DNA of 64,000 nt from Mesostigma viride (taxonomy: Eukaryota; Streptophyta; Mesostigmatophyceae; Mesostigmatales; Mesostigmataceae). Shown in pieces: positions 19,801 through 29,795 of this stretch. Every line of letters begins with the position of its first letter. Within the stretch, counting starts at the first letter, position 1. The DNA lies in NCBI GenBank assembly GCA_009746045.1, contig RPFO01000253.1, positions 2,902,975 to 2,966,974 on the forward strand, written 5' to 3'. Under the pieces are notes generated by a model. That model had not been told where the DNA came from. It saw nothing but the letters and a program-made list of their open reading frames with translations, and did no database searches. The translations under genes and the position numbers were made by a program.

Positions 19801-22800
19801 TGTTGCATGTGTTCTCTTGCTCTCATTTTGTGCAGTGGGTAAGGACCCTGCAAATGCGGCAGTTTGACAGAGGCTGCGGGACCCTGAACACGGTTCAAGT
19901 GACACTGACGGGAATGATTGCTGGCAGCGCTTCCGTCGAGTCCCTGCTGGCATCCCAAACCGTTGTCACAGTTAATCTTGGTGCAGTCATCGAGATGAGA
20001 AGGTCGACAGCCTCCGGAAATGCCGAGGTCCTCGTGGTGAGGCCACTGAGGTCCCAGGCATTCACCGCAGGTCCCTACGATGGCGTGTTTGATTTCAGCG
20101 GGACATCTGGCACGGTGTTCACCAACATGACGGCATCCAGCTCGAACCAGACCACGCTGACGACAAACCTCGCAGAGTTCACCTCAAGCACAGCCCTCAA
20201 CCCTGGCTACGTTTTCTTCCCAGTGAGCGCAATCACTCCCGCCTCGGGGGGTGGTAACGTGGTGCAGCAAATCGTGACCAATGCCAGCGCAACCGCCACG
20301 GTGCTTTATTCCATCACACCGCCTCGACCACCGCCGCCATCTCCGCCGAGCCCGCCTCCTCCCCCCCCTCGTCCACCCCTGCCAGTTCAACCGCCTCCAC
20401 CGCCAGGGTCCACTCCAACTCAATCGCCACCGCCCCCAGCCTCCGTTTCCGGCCCGCCTCCACCTCCCTTAGGTAAGTGTGGTTGCACTTTCAAGACTTT
20501 GTGCAGACTTTGGGTCTTCCACATCTCATGGGCCACAACGGACAAGGGGTTTGCCATGCACGTATCACAAGTGCCAGAGGGTCGTTTCCTTGCCACCCTT
20601 GGTCTGCTTGCGTGCTGGAAGCTGCGATGTTGGTTGCTATTCAGGCTGTGCCCTGGTGGCAATGCTTAGAAGATGACATACTGTTCAGTATTCTTCTCTG
20701 ACACAGCATTTTAGCCGGCTTCTCGTTGTGGGAATGACCAGGCAATTACTGCGGTGCATCATGCTGTCTGCACATCATGAGTCATGCCAAGTATCCATCT
20801 CTGCTATGAACAATTTCTTATTAATCCGGCCCACTACAAACCCTCCATGAGCCAAAGCAAGCCTTTGCTAATGCCACACCTATCCTTTATTGTGCTGTTG
20901 TTTCTGCTGCTGTCCTGTGGTCACCTGCAGCCCTGACTTCGGAAGTATGCTCAGACGCGGATTTCGATCTCTCCTTCGACCTGTTTAAGACGATTGGTGA
21001 AGAGTCCGTGTGCCAGCAGCCAACCTTTTTGATGGACGGGGAGACCAACTGCCCAAGCCCCTCCTGCGGCGTCGGCACGTTCAGCCGCCCCTGCTGCCCA
21101 TGCTTCAACATGCTGCTGACCACCTTTCTGTCGTCTCTTAGCCCTTCTGGCGAACTCAACATCAAGATCCTGTCAGACTGCAAAGCCCTCCGCGTCAGCA
21201 ACTGCGAAGTCGACACTTACCTCGACATGATGCGCGCCTGCAATGGAGCAAACTCAACCAGCAGCCCCAGCCTGGTCAGCCGGGTGGCTGCCTTGGAGGC
21301 CATCCTAGGTGAGCCGTGCACGCAGTTCCTTCCCTCCCTCCCTCACCATCAGTCCTGTCTATAGTCACAAGGCTCGCCCTTCTGTCTAACTTGCATTCCT
21401 TTTCATCTATCTCCCTTCCTCCACCCTACCAGCCGAAATCTGAATGTCGTCTGCCACATCAGGTATTGGATAGTAGCCAATACTAACTGGCTATTTTAGT
21501 TTTTGCACAAGGTTTCCCATTGCCAACAGAACGCTCTGATTATGATACTTTTCGTAAACACAGCGTGCTGTTATGGCACATGCAAGCAGGGCCCAAGGTA
21601 AGTGATCATTTTTCGTTGCTTAGCACCTGCCACATCTCATGCAGCAACCGATCAGGCAGAACTTGTCTCAACATATCTATTTTATTGTGGCGATTTCCAG
21701 TGCTCAGTGCTGCCTATTATTGCCCCTCTAACACCCCCTTGTGGCCCAAAATGCATGCTTGGCTGATGCCTTCCCTGTGCAATGTCGTTTGGCTTCCATG
21801 CATGCAGAGGGAGGGATCCTCGCGTTGAACTTCACCTACAGCGAGCGTGGCTACGGCGTCTCCCCCGCGACCCCCTCCCTCGCTGTCGGGCCAGCACACA
21901 TCATGACGGTCATCCAGTCCCAATTCGGGCGCTCCTTCTACCGCGTGTACATGCGACAGCCCTGGCAGCAGGTCAAGCAGTCCTTCCTGACCCAGTTCCA
22001 CCGCTCCAACACCATCTGCCGCGTGGGACCCTTCATCGGTGCCCCCAACGTCCTCTACGACCACCTGGCCGACCGCTGGCTGATCATGGAAGTAGCTCGC
22101 AACGCCACCAGCGCCAACTACTTCCTGTGCTTGCTCGTGTCCACCACCAACATCCCCTACGGTCTGCTGTACCGCGGGTACAGCATCGCGTTGCCGGGCG
22201 ACCCAGGCAACATAGTCATCAGCATGATGCCAGACGCCTACTACTTCGCCACGAGTGAGACGACCCCATCAGTGTACGCGCTGGACCGACTCACGCTGAT
22301 CAACGCACGGTTTGGGACGCCGAGATCCACGTTGGTACGGATGCAGGCGACAGCATTACCCGGTCTCCAGCTACAGGGTTTCATGCCAGGGCACCTGAGC
22401 GGGAGCCCCAGGGCCAACTCGACCTGTGGCTTCTTCACACGGACCGTGGATGATGAGCTGCACGCGGCAACTCCCAACGCCACAAGCGATTTTATCGAGG
22501 TCTGGCAGTTATGCCCCAACTTTGACAACGTGACCTTGTCCACTTTCAACCGCACGGCCAACGTTCGTGTCTCTGAGTTCAACAGCAACATCTGCAGCAG
22601 CAACCAGAACAACCCTTGCTTCGGGCAGCCCGGCAGCACCACCTTGCTGGCCCCCTACCACGTCGGCATCATGCCCCGCATGGCCTATCGCCGCTACAGT
22701 GACCGCGAGTCGCTCCTGGCGACCTTCTCTGTCAACGCTGGAAGTGACAAGGTGAGATGGGGTGTCTCGTGCCTAGGATGTCGTTGAAGACTATGTTGCG

Positions 22801-24495
22801 TAATCACCGAGAATGTCGTCGCCTGCTAGAGCGTGGCAGTACCTCGCAAGTGTCCACCAGTTGTGGGCCCTTGGTTTGATAGTGGCTGTTGCTCATTAAA
22901 TTTTCATTCTCTAGTTCAATAGGTATATGCCTCCTTAACATCCCTGATCACTGGCAATGCTGCTAATGCCTAGATAGCGATCCATAATGGCTGGAGCAGT
23001 CAGCTTAACTGTTCGGCTATTTGCTGGCCGAGCAAAAGAATGAGAGTAATACAACACGATGCGATGGAATCTCTATGCTCTTACTCAGCAAACCCTTCCA
23101 TTCACCTTCTAAATTCATTCTCGTTCGCCACCAAGCCAACGTCATGAGCATCAAGCCTGGGAATCAGCGCAAGCCTACCTGGGCGCCCCCACTCCGTCAC
23201 TTACATAGGCTGCCTCGGTCTTTTGGGGTGCGGCCCCCTGGCTGACACCTGCAGGGTGGCGTCATGTGGGTGGAGCTGCGACGGTCCACCAACTCTTCCC
23301 TGCCCGGTCCCTGGGAGCGCGTTCAGGACGGTGCCACCGCGCGCGACAGCAGGAACCGCTGGCTGGGGAGTGGTGCGATGGACCGCGCGGGCAACGCGGC
23401 GCTGGGGTATGCGGTGGTGGACGCCAGTGCGGGCATATTCCCGAGTCTCTACTACACGGGACGCGACGCCTTTGCCGCGCTCGGTACTATGCCGAGTCCG
23501 GAGACGCTTCTGGCCAACGGCACCACAACGACCCCGAACTCCTCGTATGGTGGGCGCACCGCCATGGAGCTGGACCCCCTTGATGGCTGCAGCTTCTATC
23601 TCCTGGGACCCTGGGAAGTGAGGACCTCGTTGCGTGCCACCTTCTTGGGGAAAGTGCACTTCCCTCGCTGCAAAGGCAAGTCACATGGCGGTTATGAGAT
23701 TATCACTTTGGCTTATGAGTAGCTTGTTGTCAATCGGCATGCTTGTGTACTTCCGCCCTGCAATTCGATATTTTTATCACCTGCTTTACTCGCTTTCCTG
23801 ACAGCCATTGTCATGGTCCTGTAAAGAAGATTTCAAGTTGTGTATCAGCGGGGCGATTGGGCCTGGCCATTTCAAGCGCACATCTTTACAAGTGTGGTTG
23901 TTACGATTAGCTGACAGTTCAGTCATCACTGTGCTCTTCAGGCAAGCAGATCTTGTCCCCATCAACCATGTTAACACGTTCATCCTTGTCTCTAACCTTA
24001 CCGTAGTAAGAGTCAAGGCACTGGTGGCAAGGCTGAAGGCCGGCATCTGCACTTTTGCCATCTGATGCTAGTGCTTTCAATCAAGGTGCATTGTCAGTCA
24101 ATCTTAACAGCTCAGGAGTGGCTGTGCCAGGCGCCCTGTATACACATGCCCATATGCATGTTTTCTTCCCATGCTGATGTGAAGCTTGCGAATATTTTTG
24201 TTTTAGCTGCTAAATGTCTAGTTCAGAAAAATGTATGTTCTTCCACCTATGATCGGCACAAGACTCCCAACTCATGATATATTTACCACATTTCTACTTG
24301 TTGAATTCACTTTCCGCATCTAACCATGCTGCAGAGCTGGCTGGATGCTTGTCGGACACGGACTGCAATGATGGCCAGTACTGCACCCTGGACAAGTGTC
24401 GCGATGGAGTATGCGTTGCTGAACCAAATGTGTTACTGTGCGCATATGGACAGTATTGCGACGAGGCCTCTGACTCTTGCAGGGCGGCCACCTAA
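10419..24495 (+). CDS. Large multi-exon gene: mosaic Cys-rich extracellular protein
   Basis: The inferred exons are 10419-10850, 11917-12339, (12791-12820 optional), 13512-13659, 14634-14705, 15271-15342, 16126-16217, 16962-17038, 17592-18123, 18931-19007, 19836-20472, 20931-21308, 21808-22751, 23255-23675 and 24335-24495 (TAA stop). Every junction has an AG acceptor and a GT or GC donor, and all phases agree, giving about 1,490 codons plus a missing N-terminus. Domain order: Pro-rich linker, PPC-like 1, Pro-rich linker, PPC-like 2, plant-type LRR N-cap with two 24-residue LRRs and C-cap, choice-of-anchor-E-like 1, Pro-rich tail, the same again, Cys-rich module, propeller-like domain, Cys-rich end. 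Many N-x-S/T sites and cysteines point to secretion or the cell wall, but no signal peptide is placed. Enzyme activity is not evident. Possible roles are matrix structure or recognition of carbohydrate or surface ligands; this is inference. Confidence 0.85.
11917..12339 (+). CDS. Exon: Pro-rich linker and second PPC-like domain
   Basis: Same architecture and phases as the previous domain exon (phase 1 to 1, 423 nt). A polyproline run (GPRPPPPPRPPQPPSPPPPP) is followed by a PPC-like domain with ISLCGSSF-type (here ASLCGSSFDTALYIF), CNDDYCG and YIVVDGYADQKGAF motifs. The two domains arose by duplication of a whole exon. Such domains are common in secreted bacterial proteins and are thought to bind surfaces or glycans. 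Confidence 0.87.
12791..12820 (+). CDS. Possible 30-nt linker exon (uncertain)
   Basis: Between GGCAG and GTAGCC lies a 30-nt block in phase 1 to 1. It would add a Gly/Asn/Ala/Pro-Ser linker without disturbing the frame between the PPC-like 2 and LRR exons. The fit of both splice sites and phase is suggestive, but such a short match can arise by chance. Confidence 0.3.
13512..16217 (+). CDS. LRR block: LRRNT_2 N-cap, two LRRs, C-cap (four exons)
   Basis: Exon 13512-13659 encodes a plant-type LRR N-cap: EKAVLLAFKAGITSDPLGRL then NWVSATDHCTTWKSVQC, matching the ALLxFK...W...C.W..V.C pattern. Exons 14634-14705 and 15271-15342 are each exactly 72 nt in phase 2, each coding one 24-residue LRR (LSGTITPQLASLTSLQTL; DLSFNQLVGIIPPQLATLPSL). 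Exon 16126-16217 holds the C-cap (GNLCGPLPAGL) and ends at a GC donor (G|GCAAGT). One repeat per phase-2 exon is typical of plant LRR genes. No kinase follows, so this is a receptor-like-protein type LRR inside a longer secreted protein. Confidence 0.88.
13830..14342 (-). repeat. Interspersed ~500-bp repeat, intronic inverted copy
   Basis: A full-length copy of the repeat at 1-420/421-607, inserted in the intron between the LRR N-cap exon and the first LRR exon. It carries an expanded (CCCA)n run at about 14107-14146. It accounts for roughly half of this intron. Flanking GCACAAG and CTTGTGC words are inverted and may be terminal bases. Confidence 0.82.
16962..18123 (+). CDS. Choice-of-anchor-E-like domain 1 with Pro-rich tail (two exons)
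   Basis: Exon 16962-17038 (77 nt) gives YCTQIADASG...FTDSVEMLTTN. Exon 17592-18123 continues WARTLQIRQFDRACGTLTAV and carries the pattern of bacterial 'choice-of-anchor E' domains: a FDxxxGTL start, a GAMDFNGTSGATFTNL core and a SATLIVSYMITP end. A PPNPPSPSPPPPPP tail follows. These domains form beta-sandwiches in secreted bacterial proteins. The intron between the two exons splits the domain near its first strand. Confidence 0.8.
18931..20472 (+). CDS. Choice-of-anchor-E-like domain 2 with long Pro-rich tail (two exons)
   Basis: A repeat of the previous two-exon cassette: another 77-nt exon (18931-19007) with matching splice phases, then 19836-20472. Core motifs are MRQFDRGCGTLNTV, FDFSGTSGTVFTNM and SATATVLYSITPP. 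The tail is longer, with ~45 residues dominated by proline, then GPPPPPL before the GTAAGT donor. The cassette duplication is clear from both length and sequence. Confidence 0.82.
20931..21308 (+). CDS. Cys-rich module of the mosaic gene
   Basis: A 378-nt exon, phase 1 to 1, encodes ~126 residues with about eleven cysteines (EVCSDADFDLSF..., CPSPSCGVG, RPCCPCF). A short heptad-like end (SLVSRVAALEAIL) follows. I do not recognise the family. The even cysteine spacing suggests a disulphide-stabilised secreted module; the tail could pair helices. Confidence 0.7.
21808..23675 (+). CDS. Bacterial-type propeller-like extracellular domain (two exons)
   Basis: Exons 21808-22751 and 23255-23675 join in phase 0 to give ~455 residues. 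Landmarks are GAPNVLYDHLADRWLI, MPDAYYFATSE, MPRMAYRRYSDRESLL, VMWVELRRS and RWLGSGAMDRAGNAALGYAV with SLYYTGR. The same order of motifs is familiar from large secreted bacterial proteins of unknown function, where repeated W/Y-rich blades suggest a beta-propeller. Several N-x-S/T sites occur. The second exon ends at another GC donor (G|GCAAGT). The fold call is inference from motif order. Confidence 0.72.
24335..24495 (+). CDS. Terminal exon: Cys-rich end of the mosaic gene
   Basis: This exon opens after CTGCAG in phase 1 and stops at TAA (24493-24495). It encodes ELAGCLSDTDCNDGQYC, then TLDKCRDGVC and further cysteines, a compact pattern of the D-C-x-D-G-x-x-C-x-x-x-x-C type common in secreted proteins. 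There is no transmembrane helix or GPI-like tail, so the product is probably soluble or wall-bound. Confidence 0.82.
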
Positions 24496-24690
24496 GCCAT
24501 TCCATGGGCTAGGCTTGTAAGGGGTTACCCCTATATGATGTATAACTGATCAGTCGCATAAGAAACCAGTCAGACAGTCACCACAGTTCTTTCCATAAGC
24601 CATTCCATGGGCAATGCCTGTAAGGGGTAGTAATTCCTATATGATGTACAACTTATCAACTGGTCGCATAAGAAACCAGTCAGACACGGA
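24494..24690 (+). repeat. Tandem ~105-bp duplication straddling the stop codon
   Basis: AAGCCATTCCATGGGC...CAGTCAGACA occurs at 24494-24575 and again at 24599-24686 with small differences. The first copy begins within the stop codon of the mosaic gene, so the duplication lies in its 3' untranslated region. The rest of 24690-24938 shows nothing notable. Confidence 0.75.
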
Positions 24691-24938
24691 CGACACAGGT
24701 CCTCCGGCATACACTTCAGTGCAGGCAGAGTTCGGGTGGCATGACACAAAACAGTTTGTATTTTCCCTGCAATACTCAATGTTGCTGTTTGGTTGGACTT
24801 TTGACTTTATTGGGTACATGGTGCCCACACTCCATTTTAGTCAGCCTACATGCACATATCAATGAGACTTGACCAGCATCCAATGGGCCGATGGCAGGCA
24901 AAAGCTCTTTGGCAAGCTTAAAGACTACGCATATGTGA

Positions 24939-25469
24939 ATGTATGTCACGGTGCTCACGTATGGCGCCGAGGCCTGGACACTCACACCCACACTGGTATC
25001 TAGGCTAGACGGCACAGTTTACAGGATGCTCCGACAGGTCCTGAACGTAGGGTTTTCCAAGCGCCTGTCATCAGAGTCTTTGTATCAGGGCATGCCTCGT
25101 ATTTCGGACGAGATTAGACAGCGTAGGATAGCATTTGTAGAACACCTTGCTCGCACCAGCCAGGTCGACACCGCCCTTGGTCTGGCAGGCCCCCAGCGGC
25201 TTGGCCAGCCAGGGCGGCACATTCTGACCTGGCCTGGCCCCAAGGGCATTCCCAAAAGGGTAGGGAAACATGTCACGAACTACTACGTCCAGATGTTGCT
25301 GGATGACCTACTGGTCCCAGCCCAGTTTGAATACCGCATCCGCTCTCTCTCCCTTCTTTGGACTGCCATGCAGAACAAGACGCGGTGGCAGAAGATTGTC
25401 AAGGCTCACACGCCCGACCCTGTGGGCAAGCCACCTCCCCCCAAGAGGCGGAGGCGTTTTGATGAGTAG
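24939..25469 (+). pseudogene. LINE ORF2 C-terminal fragment (5'-truncated)
   Basis: A 176-residue frame with the signature that follows the RT domain in many LINEs: LTYGAEAWTLTPTLVSRLDG, YRMLRQVLNVGF, ISDEIRQRRIAFVEHLAR. It ends with a basic PPPPKRRRRFDE tail. The RT and endonuclease are absent upstream, as expected from 5' truncation during target-primed reverse transcription. It resembles RTE/CR1-like C-termini; the exact clade cannot be fixed. Confidence 0.75.
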
Positions 25470-25872
25470 GGCGGTTAGGATTTTTCTAGACTAGCTAGAT
25501 TAGCGTTAGGATAGTCAGATTACGCGGCTCTCTCCACCACCACCCATCAAGGAATATGTGCTACATGATCTTGTCGCGCGCCGTTCCGATTCGCACGAGT
25601 ATTGGCTTTACGCGGGGCCGCCACGCGGCCGGCCCGGGGGACGAGGTGAGGCAGCTAGGCACTGCGCGTGTGCGAGTTGTTACGCCTTTGGCATTTGGGC
25701 CTTACGGGAGCAACGCATGCGCCGTATAGCGCGACGCGCAGCACTGGGAGTTGACAGCGGTACTGACATGCGTCACCAGGTCAGTGCCAACGCTGGCAAG
25801 CAGCACGCACTGGCTGCTGGACTACAACACGGACCAAGCTAGGCTGCCAGCCTGGCAATTATGCGGATCGTG
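25470..25872. other. Spacer between LINE fragment and LTR element
   Basis: No gene seen. It starts with what is probably the LINE 3' untranslated tail (repeated CTAGATTAG-like words to about 25525). Mixed GC-rich sequence follows without a domain or repeat I can identify. Confidence 0.5.
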
Positions 25873-25877
25873 CAGGC

Positions 25878-26786
25878 TGTCAGCCGGAATGTGACAAACC
25901 TGGTCGGCACTAGTTTTTGGTTGACAGCTTGCGGAATTAGTGGGACGGCACTAATGTACTCTTTCCAGGCTATTTAATTCGTGTGACGAATTTTAGCGCT
26001 GCGTTTTCAGGTTCGAGATGCTATACGGACCACTTTACTACATAGACGCATTGTTATTATTTTCAGTGTCGAGACCATATGTGAAATGTTACGAGATATT
26101 CCGGTGCCCATGATACTGTGAGGGCTTCGTATCTGAGAGTCCGACGGAATATTTTGATTCCGATATGTTTGACGGAATGAAAACGCACGAGGTAGTGGCT
26201 CGCACGACCTTTGTGCAGACTAGGGTACTTTGCCGTTCTCTAGGACTTGTGCGTTTTTTCCTACTTTGAATTAATTTTCTGTGCCGTTTGTGTCTTTGAC
26301 TACTAGCCGTTGTGATGTCGAAAGGGATCCGCGCTTCGCGCAGTACCTTGGACTGTACCGTTAGAGAAAAGTGTACCTCTGTGTAGGCGCGTTGCGCCAC
26401 ACCTTCTATGTTTGATGCTGCCTTGGAGGCGCTGTGACTTTGCTCCAGCATATCATACATTGCATTCTACTAGTCCTGATTTGGTACGCCGCGCCACCTA
26501 CCAGTGTGAGCGCCGGCACTTGTGGTGCTCCGCACTTATATTGTATGAGCCGTAGATTTTTATATCGACGGTGAAAAGTGCTCAGCCGCCACACATGCAC
26601 CTTGGACAAAAGTGATGCACTTGTGCACGATGCTCTAGTTCTCACGTATAATTTATACCACTGGATTCCAGCCATGGAGTCTGGGGGTTGTGAGTCTCGG
26701 AACAATTGCAAGTAATGTGTTTTAATACAACATTATTTTATAATTGGAAAGATCGTTCCTCCAAATTATACCTTAATTGTTCAACA
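25878..26786 (+). repeat. 5' LTR of gag-only element
   Basis: 909 bp, TGT...ACA ends, nearly identical to 28452-29363. Differences include a 3-nt and a 4-nt indel and a short gap in a TTAA word. Confidence 0.95.
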
Positions 26787-26800
26787 TGGTATCGTAACAG
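26787..26800 (+). promoter_or_regulatory. Primer binding site (initiator-Met tRNA-like)
   Basis: TGGTATCGTAACAG begins at the first base after the 5' LTR. The first seven bases match the complement of the CCA end of plant-type initiator tRNA-Met, the usual copia primer. The remaining bases match less well. Confidence 0.75.
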
Positions 26801-27156
26801 AAAGCGACAGGCTAAATCTGGTGAAGCCAAGCTGCATCTGCTTCACCTTGTCCAAGTTTGTGAGGGGGACGCCCCACATCTACACTGCAAGCTTTGGATG
26901 TGCCTCTTTCGCTTTTTCTTGTTGAAATCGAGCCACCCAATTGTGTGGGAGGTGTTCTTCTTGAGGGAACTGTAGTGTTCTGTTTGAAGTGTAAGACCCT
27001 GGGTATAAGGGCTACTTTAGCATTGGGAAGTTTGTCTTTATTCTTGAAGCATCCTTCCTGTGGAGGCGTTTTTTGAGAGAAACGTTTTCTGTTCTTCTTC
27101 CTGGGCAGTAAAAATCTGGTTTTTCTGCAACATTTTCAGTGGGGAGAAACTTGTCC

Positions 27157-27438
27157 ATGCAGAGGGATTTGACCACTGCATTTTGGTGTCCCACCAGAGT
27201 TGCTGGAGACCCTGTTGTTATTCCGAATCCTGACTACAATACTGGCCATCAAGGGGTACCTCCTTCTCCTAACATAGCATTTGTTGAAGTGCAGTACAGC
27301 GGTACCTGTTTTAATTGGGAAATCGTTTGCACCCCTAGGACTCTGCGCCGTTTGGCGGAGTTTCTGGATCAGCTTACACCAGAGCAGACTACTGTTGTCC
27401 CTGAGAATCCTACAATTCGTCCTGCTGGTAAGGAGTGA
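27157..27438 (+). CDS. Unknown small ORF upstream of gag
   Basis: About 94 residues from an ATG at 27157. The stop ends two bases before the gag ATG at 27441. It contains a compact segment (VVIPNPDYNTG, FVEVQYSGTCFNWEIVCTP, LAEFLDQLTPEQTT). I do not recognise it. Its tight spacing to gag suggests a real leader ORF of this element. Confidence 0.45.
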   Translation: MQRDLTTAFWCPTRVAGDPVVIPNPDYNTGHQGVPPSPNIAFVEVQYSGTCFNWEIVCTPRTLRRLAEFLDQLTPEQTTVVPENPTIRPAGKE

Positions 27439-27440
27439 CA

Positions 27441-28363
27441 ATGGCAGCCAACGCAGCAGTAGCAGCGGCTACTAGCATTGGGGCCTTCATTAGTGCTGCT
27501 GATAAGTTACCGAAGTTTGATTAATTTGATGGTGTGGATCCCCGTAAGTGGGAGGCGACGAATGTCCGCTTTACCCGTTTGCTGAAAGCCTTTAACCTGT
27601 ATGGGGTAATCACGGGTGAGATCCAGGACGATGGCAAGGACGCGGCAGTTCAGGCCGCGATGGGCATCTTTTTAGATGGCCTGGCTCTTATGCTAGTCAA
27701 GAATGTGACCAGTGCAAAACAGGCATGGGAGCTCCTGATGAAGAGATTTGGTCACCACCGTAGTACAACTGAGACCTATCAGGATGAACTGCATCGCAAG
27801 CTTCGTTCCAAGGAGCCTGCACCAGTGGACAAGCCCCTCAATGAGTTTCTGGCAGCGAGGGAGCTGACGCGCGAGGAGTACGTCCAGGAGCTGGACGGGC
27901 GTTTTGACGACCAGGACATGGTCCTCTCTACTCATGATCTCATGCCCGCCGCGATCCGGGTGATGTCAGATGGCAGCGCAGGATGTACGCATCACCACAC
28001 TCACGTGGGATGAGTACAAGGCACGTGTGCTGAGGATTGAGGACAGCATCAAGGCCCAGGCGGCCATCATGCGCAACACAGGCGGGGGGAAGCAGGGAGA
28101 CACCAGGGACACTAGCTCTCTGGCTGGCGTTTGCTACCCTGGCGATGGATGACGGGAAGAAGGGAGGCTGTTTCCACTGCGGCAAACCGGGACACAAGGT
28201 CGCAACCTGTTACAAGAAGCACCCTCATCTTCGCAAGGGGGGGAAGGACGGAGAGGCCAAGGCGCAGGCCAACTTGACGTCCACCCCTGCTCAGGAGGCA
28301 CTGGACGTGCCCCCTGGTTTTGTTTTCCACACTGGGGTGGAGGCTCCCGCTGATCAACCGTAG
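27441..28363 (+). pseudogene. gag: Gag of the gag-only LTR element (frame-broken)
   Basis: It starts MAANAAVAAATSIG at 27441. A TAA at 27522-27524 interrupts a DKLPKFD*FDGVDPRKWE region, then the frame runs to 28013. Copia/UBN2-type Gag features are visible: a W in the DPRKWE helix, LLKAFNLYGVI, and the TSAKQAWELLMKRFG helix. Two later frame changes (about 27975 and 28100-28145) lead to the zinc knuckle CFHCGKPGHKVATC (CX2CX4HX4C) at about 28167-28208. This copy cannot make full-length Gag without readthrough and frameshifting. Confidence 0.8.
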
Positions 28364-28443
28364 TATCTGTTCCGTGGTGCGTTGCTCCAGGGGCACCCTG
28401 GCCACCCTGCTTTGTATGAGACATCGTTTTTCCGGTTTGTCCC

Positions 28444-28451
28444 AAGGGGGG
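28444..28451 (+). promoter_or_regulatory. Polypurine tract of gag-only element
   Basis: AAGGGGGG lies immediately before the 3' LTR start, the expected plus-strand primer. Confidence 0.8.
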
Positions 28452-29363
28452 TGTCAGCCGGAATGTGACAAACCTGGTCGGCACTAGTTTTTGGTTGACA
28501 GCTTGCGGAATTAGTGGGACGGCACTAATGTACTCTTTCCAGGCTATTTAATTCGTGTGACGAATTTTAGCGCTGCGTTTTCAGGTTCGAGATGCTATAC
28601 GGACCACTTTACTACATAGACGCATTGTTATTATTTTCAGTGTCGAGACCATATGTGAAATGTTACGAGATATTCCGGTGCCCATGATACTGTGAGGGCT
28701 TCGTATCTGAGAGTCCGACGGAATATTTTGATTCCGATATGTTTGACGGAATGAAAACGCACGAGGTAGTGGCTCGCACGACCTTTGTGCAGACTAGGGT
28801 ACTTTGCCGTTCTCTAGTAGGACTTGTGCGTTTTTTCCTACTTTGAATTTTCTGTGCCGTTTGTGTCTTTGACCACTAGCCGTTGTGATGTCGAAAGGGA
28901 TCCGCGCTTCGCGCAGTACCTTGGACTGTACCGTTAGAGAAAAGTGTACCTCTGTGTAGGCGCGTCGCGCCACACCTTCTATGTTTGATGCTGCCTTGGA
29001 GGCGCTGTGACTTTGCTCCAGCATATCATGCATTGCATTCTACTAGTCCTGATTTGGTACGCCGCGCCACCTACCAGTGTGAGCGCCGGCACTTGTGGTG
29101 CTCCGCACTTATATTGTATGAGCCGTAGATTTTTATATCGACGGTGAAAAGTGCTCAGCCGCCACACATGCACCTTGGACAAAAGTGATGCACTTGTGCA
29201 CGATGCTCTATGTAGTTCTCACGTATAATTTATACCACTGGATTCCAGCCATGGAGTCTGGGGGTTGTGAGTCTCGGAACAATTGCAAGTAATGTGTTTT
29301 AATACAACATTATTTTATAATTGGAAAGATCGTTCCTCCAAATTATACCTTAATTGTTCAACA
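28452..29363 (+). repeat. 3' LTR of gag-only element
   Basis: 912 bp, matching 25878-26786, followed by the CAGGC target duplicate. Confidence 0.95.
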
Positions 29364-29790
29364 CAGGCTGAACATGCACGTGCACGCAAGCTGGCGCGTT
29401 ATTGATCTCGAGAACTGTCCGCTGCAGGTAGATAATGTCGTGCAATATTGGCATTGATATTCGGCAGGCTGGCAAGCCGCTTTTGTGAATGCGACAAGGC
29501 AGCTTTTCTCGTCAGGGCCAGCTAGTTGTCGTATATGCTTGGTTGGTGATATAGTTGTTTGGCAAGCTTAGGGGTCGGCAAGTCGACACTGGAGTGCTCT
29601 GCGACAAGGGCATTTTGTCGTCTGGGATTTCTGGCCTACCCAGGTTGTCTAGTTGATTTTGTCCCAACGGAGGCATGTTATAATTTAATTTAATTTAATT
29701 TGATATGTGAATGTATAAGCTCACAAGGCCCTTATTAGGATGGCTGTTTACATCTTACTGAGTATCTGGCTTTTGAAAAAAGGTACAGCT
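29364..29790. other. Short spacer between two LTR elements
   Basis: No gene. It contains (TTTAA)n near 29680-29700 and a GGGATTTCTGGCCT word related to the repeat at 8404. It ends at the ATATC target duplicate (29791-29795) of the next element. Confidence 0.6.
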
Positions 29791-29795
29791 ATATC

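Larger units (their letters stand above)
25878..29363 (+). mobile_element. 3.5-kb gag-only LTR retrotransposon (TR-GAG-like, copia-type)
   Basis: Two near-identical LTRs (TGTCAG...TTCAACA) enclose 1.67 kb. Perfect 5-bp target duplications CAGGC flank the element (25873-25877 and 29364-29368). A tRNA-iMet-like primer site TGGTATC follows the 5' LTR directly, and an AAGGGGGG tract precedes the 3' LTR. Inside are a short unknown frame and a Gag with copia-type features and a CCHC knuckle. No protease, RT or integrase is present, so it must borrow enzymes from another element. I count only about three substitutions and three small indels between LTRs, which suggests recent insertion. Confidence 0.93.
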
